Source: Syntrophomonas sp. UBA4807 (GTDB lineage Bacteria > Bacillota > Syntrophomonadia > Syntrophomonadales > Syntrophomonadaceae). From it: DNA of 24,720 nucleotides. The notes below the pieces were generated by a model that saw nothing but the letters and a program-made list of their open reading frames with translations, had not been told where the DNA came from and did no database searches. Shown here piece after piece: positions 1 through 7,891 of the stretch; position 1 is the stretch's first letter, and the number at the start of each line of letters is the position of its first letter. The position numbers were made by a program, and so were the translations under genes. Where the stretch lies: NCBI GenBank assembly GCA_002402575.1, contig DHGD01000128.1:1-24720 (forward strand). The letters are read 5' to 3'.

Positions 1-8
1 GATTTATT

Positions 9-260
9 ATGAATAGATTATGGAAGAAATTTTTCTATATATTCCTTGCTGTATTTTTATTGGCGCTTGGGCTGCAAATCTATGAGTATGCAGGCGTGGA
101 AATGATAAAAGTCATATCTTTGGATGCTACCTGGGGGGAAGCAAAACAGGCTCTGGGTTGGTATGCCCTGTGCCTGTTTGTATTAAATGTACTCGTCTAT
201 AAATTCCCTATCTTTGGTACATCACGAAATCAAATTGAAAGCGGATTCTTAGCTCAATAA
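9..260 (+). CDS. Small two-helix membrane protein, function unknown
   Basis: An 83-residue open frame with two hydrophobic stretches, about residues 7-25 and 47-65, separated by a short polar segment. The N-terminus (MNRLWKKFF) is basic and the C-terminal tail polar, which fits a small inner-membrane protein with both ends in the cytoplasm. Only eight bases precede the ATG in this window, so the ribosome binding site cannot be seen and the real start could lie upstream of the window. I do not recognise a family. The gene next to it is a tRNA on the opposite strand, so context gives no functional hint. It is probably a real gene because of its regular hydrophobic pattern, but this is moderately uncertain. 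Confidence 0.5.
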   Translation: MNRLWKKFFYIFLAVFLLALGLQIYEYAGVEMIKVISLDATWGEAKQALGWYALCLFVLNVLVYKFPIFGTSRNQIESGFLAQ

Positions 261-352
261 TGGCGGGATAGCTGTTCTGTACATAGTATTGGGGAACCTC
301 ACCTTCGTTGATTTTGGTGGTTTTGGTAAGAAAATCTACCGTGAAGCTTTTT

Positions 353-437
353 TGGTGTCGGAGGGGGGACTTGAACCCCCACGCCTTTCAGCATACGCCC
401 CTCAAACGTACGTGTCTGCCCGTTCCACCACTCCGAC
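353..437 (-). tRNA. tRNA-Leu (anticodon GAG)
   Basis: Read on the minus strand, GTCGGAG (437-431) pairs with CTCCGAC (363-357) as the acceptor stem, followed by discriminator A and an encoded CCA (355-353). The T arm is a GGGGG/CCCCC stem with loop TTCAAGT. The anticodon arm has stem TACGT/GCGTA and loop TTGAGGG, giving anticodon GAG, which reads CUC/CUU leucine codons. The long variable arm fits the class II structure of tRNA-Leu. The encoded CCA is usual in Firmicutes. Confidence 0.95.
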
Positions 438-451
438 CCGAAAGGTTGCCT

Positions 452-473
452 GTCAGGGCACAGTTGCCCTGAC
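452..473 (-). other. Perfect hairpin in the 5' leader of tRNA-Leu
   Basis: GTCAGGGCA (452-460) and TGCCCTGAC (465-473) form a perfect 9-bp inverted repeat with a 4-base loop. On the minus strand it starts almost exactly where transcription from the promoter at 481-509 should begin and ends 14 bases before the mature tRNA 5' end. No T run follows, so it is not a classical terminator. It could be a leader structure removed by RNase P, or a regulatory element. Confidence 0.6.
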
Positions 474-480
474 AATGGGT

Positions 481-509
481 ATTATACAACGTCCTTAAGC
501 GGGTGTCAA
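481..509 (-). promoter_or_regulatory. Consensus sigma-70 type promoter of tRNA-Leu
   Basis: On the minus strand TTGACA (509-504) and TATAAT (486-481) are separated by exactly 17 bases. Both hexamers match the consensus perfectly. The expected start of transcription is near 474, about 37 bases before the mature tRNA. A strong constitutive promoter is typical of stable RNA genes. Confidence 0.85.
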
Positions 510-541
510 TTAAGGAATATAGCCATTCATAGCCCCGGTTG

Positions 542-790
542 TCATAACTTTAGATCACCCATGTTCCAACAGCAGTTGATGCACACCAGCTTGCCTTTAT
601 GGGCATGAAGTCCTTCACGCTGTCCGCAAAACACGCAACCTTGCGAATTCTTGTACAGCCTGATGGCCCCATCCTCCATTGCAAATTCAAGATAGTCTCC
701 AGCTTTCAAATCAAGTGCCTCCATAAATTCAGGCGGCAATAAAATACGCCCCATTTTATCTACGTTTCTGACGGTTCGCAGCGGCTTCAA
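542..790 (-). CDS. AbrB/SpoVT-family DNA-binding protein with C-terminal zinc-ribbon-like motif
   Basis: The product is 82 residues from a TTG start at 790. The N-terminal half (about residues 5-45) has the AbrB swapped-hairpin signature: RTVRNVDKMGRILLPPE, then LKAGDYLEF and a short beta segment, as in transition-state regulators that bind DNA as dimers. The C-terminal part carries CVFC and CINCC, two cysteine pairs about 18 residues apart, which suggest a bound zinc. The TTG start is chosen because GGAGG lies 8 bases upstream and the protein then begins MKPLRTVRNVD, like AbrB itself. The in-frame ATG at 805 has no ribosome binding site, and the longer frame to 901 adds an unrelated hydrophobic stretch. 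Its likely role is transcription regulation; its targets are not evident. Confidence 0.85.
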   Translation of the reverse strand: MKPLRTVRNVDKMGRILLPPEFMEALDLKAGDYLEFAMEDGAIRLYKNSQGCVFCGQREGLHAHKGKLVCINCCWNMGDLKL

Positions 791-963
791 AACGATGCCC
801 TCCATTGGTAAAAAATGTAATAGTATGTATAATTTAGAACATATTACAGCAAAAAACAACCAGCAAATGGATAAAATCCGTTCAAATTTTTTATATGCCA
901 ACTAAGCGCTGCTGTAAGTGGATAATATACACCGGAGAGAGGTCAGAGAGCCTGGAGCCTTTA

Positions 964-992
964 TGGTCATAGCAACAGCAAACATTTATAAT
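964..992 (+). promoter_or_regulatory. Candidate promoter of the cation/proton antiporter gene
   Basis: TGGTCA (964-969, four of six bases of the -35 consensus) and a perfect TATAAT (987-992) are 17 bases apart. Transcription would begin near 999, leaving a leader of about 120 bases before the ATG at 1119. I found no riboswitch consensus in that leader. Confidence 0.45.
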
Positions 993-1118
993 AATAAGTA
1001 ATGATAACTTAAACTCATGTAATCCTCGGCAACTCTGTCGACCAACAAAACCGGTATCAAACTGGAGCACCTCAGAAGCTAAAACAACTGCGCTGCATCT
1101 GCTTATTGGGAGGAACTC

Positions 1119-3134
1119 ATGCACATACCCCTATTAAATGACATTATCATTTTATTCGGCCTGTCCATTGCGGTGATATATGTCTGCCAGAAGATAAAGA
1201 TCCCCAGCGTGGTAGGCTTTTTAATCACCGGTGTCCTGGCCGGGCCTCATGGATTGGGCCTGGTCAATGACGTAGAAAGCGTTGACGCTTTGGCTGAGCT
1301 GGGCATTATACTGCTGCTCTTTACCATCGGCATCGAGTTCTCTTTGCGCCAGCTGTTGAAGATTAAAAAAAGCGTATTTATAGGGGGCACCCTGCAGGTG
1401 CTCTTCACCTCCCTGGCCACCATGTTTATTATGGTCAGAGTGGGGTACTCCTGGAACGTCGCTTTGTTTATAGGTTTTTTGGTTTCGCTCAGTAGCACCG
1501 CCATCGTACTCAAACTGATTCAGGACCGCTCTGAGATTGATTCCCCGCATGGACGCAATATATTGGGTATTCTGATCTTTCAAGACATAATCATCATACC
1601 CATGATGCTGTTCACCCCCCTGTTGGCCAATACTACCGGCGGTAGCGGGGAGTCCGTCTTGCTGATGATTGTAAAAGTCCTGCTGGTACTGATCTTCTTA
1701 TACGTGGGCGCCCGCTGGGCAGCGCCGTTTGTTTTCCATCACATTGCCCGGCAGCGGAGCCGGGAGCTGTTTCTGATCAGCACGATCACCATGGGGCTGG
1801 CGGTGGCCTGGTTGACATCCAGCATTGGCTTATCGTTATCCCTGGGAGCCTTTCTGGCGGGTTTGATTATTTCGGAATCCGATTATAACCACCAGGCTCT
1901 GGTCAGCATCCTGCCCTTCCGCGATGTGTTTACCAGCATTTTTTTCGTATCGGTTGGCATGTTGTTCAATGCTTCCGAGTTTGTGCAAAATCCCCTGGCA
2001 ATTACCGGGGTGGCCGTGCTGATTCTGGCGGTGAAGTCCATCGCCGCGGGCGCAGTGGTGTTGTCGCTGGGTTTTCCCTTGCGGACCGCTGTCCTGTCAG
2101 GAATGGCGCTTAACCAGGTGGGAGAATTCTCCTTCATCCTGTCCCGGGTAGGATTAGAATACCAGCTGATAAGCCAGGAATTCTACCAGTTATTCATCAT
2201 CGTTTCAGTGCTGACCATGGCGGTTACCCCTTTCAGCGTCGGGGTCAGCCCACGTCTGGCGCAGGCCTTGTTGCGCCTGCCACTGCCCGCCAAAACCAAG
2301 ACCGGCCTGGAATCGTATTTGGAATCTCCGCAGGAGCGATTGAATGACCATCTGGTAATTATAGGTTTTGGTATAAACGGTCGCAATCTGGCCCGGGCGG
2401 CGTCGGCTACCGGCATTCCCTATGTGATTATCGAGATGAACCCCGATGTGGTCAGGCAGGAAAGGGATAATGGAGAGCCTATATTTTTCGGGGATGCTGT
2501 TCATCTGGAAGTTCTGCGGTTGGCTAATATTGATACCGCGCGGGTGGCGGTGGTGGCTATATCAGATGCTGCCGCGACCACCAGAATCGTGGATTTAATT
2601 CACAAAAGCAATCCTCAGGTACACATTATCGTACGCACCCGCTATGTGCAGGATATTGGAGAACTTTACTCACTGGGGGCTAACGACGTGATCCCCGAAG
2701 AATTCGAAACTTCGGTGGAGATATTCACCTTGGTGTTGAAAAAATATCTGGTTCCCAAAGTGGATATCGACAGGTTTGTCTCCGAGATAAGAGCCGATGG
2801 ATACGAAATGCTGCGCACTATGTCCAGGAAATCCGCTACTTTCCAGGACATTAAACTCCATTATCACAATGCCGAAATCGCCAATATCAGGATTGAAAGC
2901 AGCTCGGTCCTGGTAGGTCAGACCCTCGCTGACATTGATATGCGGAATCGCTATGGGGTGTCTATTTTGCTTATTCAACGCGGGGATGAAACCATTATTA
3001 ATCCTGGAGCGGAAACCTTGCTGCAGCCCGGGGATCAGGTGGTTTTACTGGGAACCCCGGCTTGTATGAACCAGGTAACCGGCCTTCTGGGGGCTGGCGG
3101 GGACTCAAAACCTGCCAGCGAACGCAGCCATTAG
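1119..3134 (+). CDS. CPA2-family monovalent cation:proton antiporter with RCK_N and RCK_C domains (KefB/YjbQ type)
   Basis: This 671-residue protein should move K+ or Na+ against protons across the cytoplasmic membrane. Residues 1-390 are a long series of hydrophobic helices with typical CPA2 sequences near the start (IPSVVGFLITGVLAGP) and FTIGIEF after that. An RCK_N (TrkA-N) domain begins near residue 410 with the nucleotide-binding loop GFGINGRN (Gly416, 418, 421) and an acidic residue at the end of the second strand (IIEMN). An RCK_C (TrkA-C) domain spans about residues 585-650. The length fits KefB-like proteins. GGGAGG sits just before the ATG. RCK_C domains of such transporters can bind c-di-AMP in Firmicutes; that is family knowledge, not seen here. 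The ion specificity cannot be told. Confidence 0.93.
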   Translation: MHIPLLNDIIILFGLSIAVIYVCQKIKIPSVVGFLITGVLAGPHGLGLVNDVESVDALAELGIILLLFTIGIEFSLRQLLKIKKSVFIGGTLQVLFTSLATMFIMVRVGYSWNVALFIGFLVSLSSTAIVLKLIQDRSEIDSPHGRNILGILIFQDIIIIPMMLFTPLLANTTGGSGESVLLMIVKVLLVLIFLYVGARWAAPFVFHHIARQRSRELFLISTITMGLAVAWLTSSIGLSLSLGAFLAGLIISESDYNHQALVSILPFRDVFTSIFFVSVGMLFNASEFVQNPLAITGVAVLILAVKSIAAGAVVLSLGFPLRTAVLSGMALNQVGEFSFILSRVGLEYQLISQEFYQLFIIVSVLTMAVTPFSVGVSPRLAQALLRLPLPAKTKTGLESYLESPQERLNDHLVIIGFGINGRNLARAASATGIPYVIIEMNPDVVRQERDNGEPIFFGDAVHLEVLRLANIDTARVAVVAISDAAATTRIVDLIHKSNPQVHIIVRTRYVQDIGELYSLGANDVIPEEFETSVEIFTLVLKKYLVPKVDIDRFVSEIRADGYEMLRTMSRKSATFQDIKLHYHNAEIANIRIESSSVLVGQTLADIDMRNRYGVSILLIQRGDETIINPGAETLLQPGDQVVLLGTPACMNQVTGLLGAGGDSKPASERSH

Positions 3135-3281
3135 GACGTGTGCCTATTACAGGAACAACCGCAAAAGAGCAGGAAACAGGCAAGCTGCCGCTGCCCGCGG
3201 GAGTGTCGGCCCAGGCCGGATGGCCCCGGTTTGGCGCTTGGAGTTTCATTATATTATATTCGCAGCTGGGACTGTAGTATA

Positions 3282-3290
3282 TGATATAAT
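3282..3290 (+). promoter_or_regulatory. Extended -10 promoter of the PilZ gene
   Basis: TGATATAAT matches the extended -10 consensus TGnTATAAT exactly. A -35 box at the proper distance is poor, as is common for extended -10 promoters. The expected transcription start is near 3297, only about 24 bases before the ATG at 3321. Confidence 0.55.
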
Positions 3291-3320
3291 CAGGGAATAA
3301 TTCCTGGATCGAGGTGTATA

Positions 3321-4043
3321 ATGCGCCTGCCGCGATTTTTTAGGTTTTTGCTACAAATACTTCCGGTTTCGAGCCTGTTGATCATTGGGGCGATCGCTTA
3401 TCCGCGCGCCGCCCTGGGTATGACCTGGCGCGAGCTTTCAGGAAGCTTGCACCGCACTTTCAATCAAAGCCATACCTGGGACTATCAGAATATCCTTGGC
3501 CTTGCTCTGACTTTGATAATTTTTAGCTTATTGATGGCCTGCTTTAAGCTGTATAACTTCAGACAGCAAAAGGGAATTGAAAATTTCTATCATGAACGCC
3601 TCCGCAATAAACGGGCTGCCACACTACCCAACGGCCAGACACAAAAGCGCCAGTGGTTCCGGCTGAAGAAACGGGACTGGCTGCTCTGGTTCCATTTCCG
3701 TGGTTTTTCACCACTCGGCGAAAGCGATTACAAGCAGGACCGCATGGTTGATATCGGTGGGGGAGGGCTCAGCTTCACCACTGACCATAAGCTTGAAATA
3801 GGTGCTATTATCACTTTTCTGCTGAACATCGACAGCGATGAACCTCTTTCGGTTTGGGGACGGGTGGTGCGGCTTATGGAAAAAACTGCAACCGAGCCGC
3901 AGCGATATTTTGTCGCCATACAATTTGCGGAACTGCCTGATGCCGACCGCCAGCGACTGGTGGCCTGGATAATGCAAGGGCAGCGCGATGCCCGGCAAAC
4001 CACCTCAACTGGAATCAGCTCCGCAGCCATTCCTTCTGATTAA
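3321..4043 (+). CDS. Membrane-anchored PilZ domain protein (putative c-di-GMP receptor)
   Basis: The 240-residue product has hydrophobic segments at about residues 10-33 and 58-75, then a cytoplasmic C-terminal domain. This domain carries the two PilZ marks: an RxxxR motif (RLKKR, about residue 114-118) and VDIGGGGLSF (about residues 142-151), which corresponds to DxSxxG with Gly in place of Ser. The rest follows the PilZ barrel (GRVVRL, RYFVAIQFAEL). PilZ domains bind c-di-GMP and pass the signal to motility, adhesion or envelope machinery. GAGGTG lies just before the ATG. The gene stands alone between the antiporter and a convergent DUF362 gene, so its partner is unknown. Confidence 0.85.
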   Translation: MRLPRFFRFLLQILPVSSLLIIGAIAYPRAALGMTWRELSGSLHRTFNQSHTWDYQNILGLALTLIIFSLLMACFKLYNFRQQKGIENFYHERLRNKRAATLPNGQTQKRQWFRLKKRDWLLWFHFRGFSPLGESDYKQDRMVDIGGGGLSFTTDHKLEIGAIITFLLNIDSDEPLSVWGRVVRLMEKTATEPQRYFVAIQFAELPDADRQRLVAWIMQGQRDARQTTSTGISSAAIPSD

Positions 4044-4058
4044 TCCTGTCTGCTCATT

Positions 4059-5171
4059 TCAGGACTGAACCAGCAATTGGTAGTCCAAACATCCCAATCC
4101 GATTTGCTCGGCATATTCCAGCCCCATTCTCCAGTTGGTATTGGGGTGGATTAGACCGAATTTGTCATCCCCAGGTTTATAGCCTTTATCGCTTAACACC
4201 GAGAGCGGCAAAGCGGGAGCTTGATTGACCATATCCACACAGGCCTTGTCCAGGGCTACCGGATCAGTTGAAACCGCTATCCCCAGGTCAGATACTATTG
4301 GGGCGTCGTTGTGCGACCAGCAATCGCAATTGGGCGACACCGCAGTGATGATATTGATGTGCAGGCCGGGCTTGTTCTTAACTACTGCCAGGGCATATTC
4401 GGCGATCTTTTCTCCGGTCACCTGCGCTGATTGATCCCACACCACCTGGGCAGAGTTGAATCGGCACAAGGCCACACACTGTCCGCAGCCAATGCAGAGC
4501 TCCTCATCAATCACCGCCTGATCCTCAGCGGACAAAGAAATGGCCTGCTGCGAACAACCTTCTATACACATTTCGCAGGCGGTGCAATTCTCGCCCACCA
4601 TACGCGGCCGGGAACTGGAATGCATTTCCATTTTACCCCCTCGGGAGCCGGAACCCATGCCAAGGTTTTTAAGCGCGCCGCCAAAGCCAGTCTGTTCATG
4701 GCCTTTGAAATGATTCAGCGATATGATTATGTCCGCATCGGCTATAGCGCTGCCGATTTTAGCGGTTTGACAATTCTTTTGGCGGATTTCTATTTCCCGG
4801 TACTCAATGCCTTTGAGGCCGTCGGCGATGATAATCGGGCAACCCACCGTCAAGGGCGAGAAGCCGTTTTTCATGGCTGCTTCAAGGTGGTCGATGGCAT
4901 TGCTGCGCTTCCCGCTGTAAAGGGTGTTGGCATCGGTGAGGAAAGGCTTGCCGCCCCGTTCCTTGATCATAGCCACAACTTCCGCGGCATAGTTGGGCCG
5001 GATGTAGGCCAAATTGCCCGGCTCGCCAAAATGAATTTTAACCGCCACCATCTTGTCTTTAAAGTCTATCGCGTCGATTCCTGCCGAATTAAGCAGCTGG
5101 CGTAGTTTTTTTAAGATGTTTCGGCCCGGGCGAGTACGGAAATCAGTGAAATATACTGGGGCTGGTTGCAT
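4059..5171 (-). CDS. DUF362 domain protein with two [4Fe-4S] ferredoxin-type clusters
   Basis: This 370-residue protein has the DUF362 fold in its N-terminal part (residues 1-190; VAVKIHFGEPGN, DANTLYSGKR, ISLNHFKGHEQTGFGGALKN) and after it two cysteine motifs of bacterial ferredoxins: Cys196, 199, 202, 206 and Cys226, 229, 232, 236. The C-terminal part (residues 250-370) returns to DUF362 sequence (STDPVALDKACVDM). It should carry two [4Fe-4S] clusters and act in cytoplasmic electron transfer, but the reaction is unknown for the family. GGAGG is 7 bases before the ATG. On the minus strand a TATACT at 5211-5206 could be its -10 box, though no good -35 is seen. There is no companion gene in an operon. 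Confidence 0.92.
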   Translation of the reverse strand: MQPAPVYFTDFRTRPGRNILKKLRQLLNSAGIDAIDFKDKMVAVKIHFGEPGNLAYIRPNYAAEVVAMIKERGGKPFLTDANTLYSGKRSNAIDHLEAAMKNGFSPLTVGCPIIIADGLKGIEYREIEIRQKNCQTAKIGSAIADADIIISLNHFKGHEQTGFGGALKNLGMGSGSRGGKMEMHSSSRPRMVGENCTACEMCIEGCSQQAISLSAEDQAVIDEELCIGCGQCVALCRFNSAQVVWDQSAQVTGEKIAEYALAVVKNKPGLHINIITAVSPNCDCWSHNDAPIVSDLGIAVSTDPVALDKACVDMVNQAPALPLSVLSDKGYKPGDDKFGLIHPNTNWRMGLEYAEQIGLGCLDYQLLVQS

Positions 5172-5351
5172 AATTATCCTCCATACAATATCTTTATTTG
5201 GTAAAAGTATAGCACAGTATGAGGTCCCCCCAAAAACAAGGATTGGCTTAGCAAGCGGGTTGGCTTGCAGGAGCCTGAAATGATATAGTCATTACAGAGT
5301 TATACTGTGTGCTGATTATTCACCCAATATGAAATTTATTAAGCGCTGTGG

Positions 5352-5367
5352 CGCCTTTTCCAAGGCG
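5352..5367. other. Short GC-rich hairpin upstream of the aminotransferase gene
   Basis: CGCCTT, loop TTCC, and AAGGCG form a perfect 6-bp hairpin in the 276-bp divergent intergenic region 5172-5447. No T run follows. It may be a leader structure of the aminotransferase mRNA; no known riboswitch pattern was recognised around it. Confidence 0.3.
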
Positions 5368-5447
5368 GGTGAGACAGGTCGGCGGCTTTGCAGTATTGGG
5401 CTAGTATTAGTTGTTGGCGGCTATATAACTTAAAGGAGGATGGTTAA

Positions 5448-6626
5448 ATGATTTCCGAACAGATTAAAAACGACCTGCAGAATTCCTCATGGATTCGGGC
5501 TATGTTCGAGGAAGGAGAACGCCTGCGGGCTATTCACGGCGCCGAGCGGGTGTACGATTTCAGCCTGGGGAATCCTGACTATGAGCCGCCTGCCAAAGTG
5601 AGGGAGACTCTCAAGGGCTTGGTGATGGACGAGATTCCAGGACTACACCGCTATACCAGTAATGCCGGATATATTGATGTGCGCCAGCGCATTGCCGGCC
5701 AGTTGTCCAGGGAGAGCGGGCTGGCCCTGGCGGCCGAACACATCATAATGACCTGTGGCGCCGCCGGAGGCCTTAATGTGGTGTTAAAGACTATACTTAA
5801 TCAAGGTGATGAAGTGGTCTTGCTGGCGCCCTATTTTATGGAATACTTTTTCTATGTCAAAAATCACGGCGGCAAGACGGTGGCGGTTACCACCGGAGAT
5901 GATTTTCTCCCCGATGCAGCTGTTCTGGCTGCCAGCATCACCCCCAAAACCAGGGCTATAATTATCAATTCACCCAACAATCCCACCGGGGTGGTTTATT
6001 CTGAACAAGCCCTGAAGGCTATTGCTGAGGTTGTCAGCTCCAAAGAGCAACAATATGGAACCGAAATCCTGGTCATATCAGATGAACCATATTATAAACT
6101 GGTGTATGAAGGGACCAAAGTCACCAATCTGATGACAGTTTTTAAGAATACAGCTATTGTCAGTTCCTTCAGTAAATCCCTGGCTCTGCCCGGAGAACGC
6201 ATTGGCTACATAGCGTTGAGCCCCAATATATCGGATGTGGGGCCGCTGATCGATGGTATGGTATTCGCCAACCGCACCCTGGGCTATGTCAACGCACCTT
6301 CGATTTTTCAGAAAGTAGTGGCGGAATGCCTGGATGAGGGCCCTGATATCGAGGAATACCAGCGCCGCCGGGATACCCTGTATAATCATATAACCTCTCT
6401 GGGGTTTTCCTGTACCAAGCCACAGGGTGCTTTCTACCTGTTCCCCAAATCACCGGACGCCGACGATGTGGCGTTCGTTAATAAGGCTCTGGAATACAAC
6501 CTGCTCTTAGTTCCGGGGCGTGGTTTTGCCAGCCCGGGATATTTCCGCCTGGCATATAGCGTTGACTTCAAAACCATTGAGAGGGCTTTGCCAGCCTTTG
6601 AGAAACTGGCCAAACACTATTTTTAA
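5448..6626 (+). CDS. Pyridoxal phosphate-dependent class I/II aminotransferase
   Basis: The 392-residue product has the fold-type I aminotransferase marks in order: FSLGNPDYEPP near residue 38, the CGAAGGL cofactor-phosphate region around residue 104, NSPNNPTG (residues 174-181), SDEPYY around residue 211, and the SSFSKSLALPGERIGY block with Lys243 as the likely Schiff-base lysine. The length is typical. It transfers an amino group between an amino acid and a 2-oxoacid in the cytoplasm; the substrate cannot be read from sequence (aspartate-like or broad specificity are both possible). AAAGGAGG precedes the ATG at a good distance. The gene is flanked by an iron-sulfur protein on the other strand and a cell-wall deacetylase, which do not point to a pathway. 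Confidence 0.93.
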   Translation: MISEQIKNDLQNSSWIRAMFEEGERLRAIHGAERVYDFSLGNPDYEPPAKVRETLKGLVMDEIPGLHRYTSNAGYIDVRQRIAGQLSRESGLALAAEHIIMTCGAAGGLNVVLKTILNQGDEVVLLAPYFMEYFFYVKNHGGKTVAVTTGDDFLPDAAVLAASITPKTRAIIINSPNNPTGVVYSEQALKAIAEVVSSKEQQYGTEILVISDEPYYKLVYEGTKVTNLMTVFKNTAIVSSFSKSLALPGERIGYIALSPNISDVGPLIDGMVFANRTLGYVNAPSIFQKVVAECLDEGPDIEEYQRRRDTLYNHITSLGFSCTKPQGAFYLFPKSPDADDVAFVNKALEYNLLLVPGRGFASPGYFRLAYSVDFKTIERALPAFEKLAKHYF

Positions 6627-6824
6627 CATAGCACCGCAGGGGGGTGGGGGCATTCTGCCGCAGCCAGCCAATCCGCCTGTGACACGCACGTTTGAGGCCC
6701 ATTCCAGGACCCGGCCGTTTGCCCCGGTTATGGAATTACTCAGCTGTGCCAAAAATAAAATATCATGAAAGAATTCCTGCTCAAGACGGTAATCAGTGTA
6801 AATTGAAACGGAGGCCGCACTGGT

Positions 6825-7760
6825 TTGAAAAAGGGTATTTCGCGCTATAAAGTCCTGTGGGCAATGCTGACGGTTGTTGTTGTTATAGCCCTGGCATGGC
6901 CACTAAAGGTCTGTCTGCCTAAGGGCGGGAGAAACGCCGCCCCCGATTCAACGCCGGTTTCCTCAACGGCTGCAGCGTCACCGGCAGTTGTACCGGCAGT
7001 ACAGCCGGTTACAGCGCCCGCGCCTGCCCCGGCAAAATCGGCGCCTTATCTGCAGATCCTGATGTATCATGAGATCGGCGACGGCCCTAATGGTCTTTAT
7101 GTATCGGTCAAGAATTTTGAACAGCAGATGAAATACCTGCATGATAATGGTTATTGCGGCATCACCTTAAACGAGGGCAAAGCGCTTTTGGATGGCCGGG
7201 GCACATTACCGGCGGGCAAACCGGTGGTATTGACTTTTGATGACGCGTACAGCTCTTTCATGACTTATGCCTACCCGGTTTTGAGCCAATACGGGTTTCG
7301 GGCTACGGTATTCGTTATCACTGATCGCACCGGCAATTCCAGCTATCCGAATCATCTTACCTGGGAGCAGATCGGTGAACTCGCCGCCTATGGCATGGAA
7401 ATCGGCAGTCACACCAAAAGCCACCCGTCATTGCCCACTCTCAGCCCGGCTGGTTTGGACGAGGAAATCCGCGGCTCTAAAACCATACTCGAAGAACACC
7501 TCGCTCAACCGGTGTATTCCTTTTGCTATCCTGCCGGGGAGTATAATCCGGCGGTGGTTGACGCCGTAGCCAGAGCTGGTTATCAACAGGCGGTAACCGT
7601 CAAATACGGCTGGGCGATCAAAAAAAACGCTCCCTTCGAGATACCGCGCATTCGCATCAGCCGTTACCTAACCTATGACAAATTTGTGGAGATGTTCGCG
7701 CCGCCCGTCCCCGCGCAGAGTCCTTCCGCAGTCACCAGCGGCAAAACTGTAAAACCATAA
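6825..7760 (+). CDS. Membrane-anchored polysaccharide deacetylase (NodB/CE4 family)
   Basis: The 311-residue protein starts at a TTG with GGAGG 10 bases upstream. Residues 1-27 form a basic N-terminus plus a hydrophobic anchor, followed by an Ala/Pro/Ser/Thr-rich linker to about residue 72, so the enzyme should work outside the membrane. The catalytic domain shows LMYHEIG, motif 1 TFDDA (Asp139, Asp140), and motif 2 HTKSHP (His196, His200), which bind the metal. The next motif reads SFCYPAGEYN instead of the RxPY type, placing it among PgaB/YadE-like deacetylases. Such enzymes remove acetyl groups from N-acetylglucosamine polymers or peptidoglycan. The C-terminal 20 residues are a low-complexity Pro/Ser tail. 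A strong hairpin follows the stop codon. Confidence 0.92.
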   Translation: MKKGISRYKVLWAMLTVVVVIALAWPLKVCLPKGGRNAAPDSTPVSSTAAASPAVVPAVQPVTAPAPAPAKSAPYLQILMYHEIGDGPNGLYVSVKNFEQQMKYLHDNGYCGITLNEGKALLDGRGTLPAGKPVVLTFDDAYSSFMTYAYPVLSQYGFRATVFVITDRTGNSSYPNHLTWEQIGELAAYGMEIGSHTKSHPSLPTLSPAGLDEEIRGSKTILEEHLAQPVYSFCYPAGEYNPAVVDAVARAGYQQAVTVKYGWAIKKNAPFEIPRIRISRYLTYDKFVEMFAPPVPAQSPSAVTSGKTVKP

Positions 7761-7763
7761 ACT

Positions 7764-7798
7764 GCAAAACAGGACTGGAAGTGCCCGTCCTGTTTTGC
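7764..7798 (+). terminator. Hairpin terminator after the deacetylase gene
   Basis: GCAAAACAGGAC (7764-7775) and GTCCTGTTTTGC (7787-7798) form a perfect 12-bp stem with an 11-base loop, starting 4 bases after the stop codon at 7760. The A-rich and T-rich ends of the stem resemble a bidirectional intrinsic terminator, although no further T run follows. Confidence 0.7.
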
Positions 7799-7891
7799 TG
7801 TGCCTCCAAGTTAATGCCCTGGAATGCACTGCCTAGCCCTGCATATATTGTAATGATTGAAATGGTCTGGCTTTTGCAGGGAGGTGCTGGA

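Noticed and set aside
289..498. 69-residue open frame on the plus strand
   Set aside because: It runs antisense through the tRNA-Leu and its leader hairpin.
902..1118. c-di-AMP riboswitch upstream of the antiporter
   Set aside because: The GGGTGAAT-like and other conserved ydaO-type blocks could not be found.
891..1124. 77-residue minus-strand frame upstream of the antiporter
   Set aside because: No ribosome binding site or protein-like pattern; it covers the likely antiporter promoter and leader.
3062..3277. 71-residue frame overlapping the end of the antiporter gene
   Set aside because: It overlaps the RCK_C coding end and has low-complexity composition with no start signal.
4431..5105. 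224-residue open frame on the plus strand inside the DUF362 gene
   Set aside because: It is antisense to a well-supported gene with complete ferredoxin motifs and has no family features or ribosome binding site of its own.
6627..6824. Possible small gene between aminotransferase and deacetylase (frames at 6507-6752 minus and 6520-6768 plus)
   Set aside because: Both overlap the aminotransferase 3' end out of frame and have no ribosome binding site; the gap seems to hold only the deacetylase upstream region.
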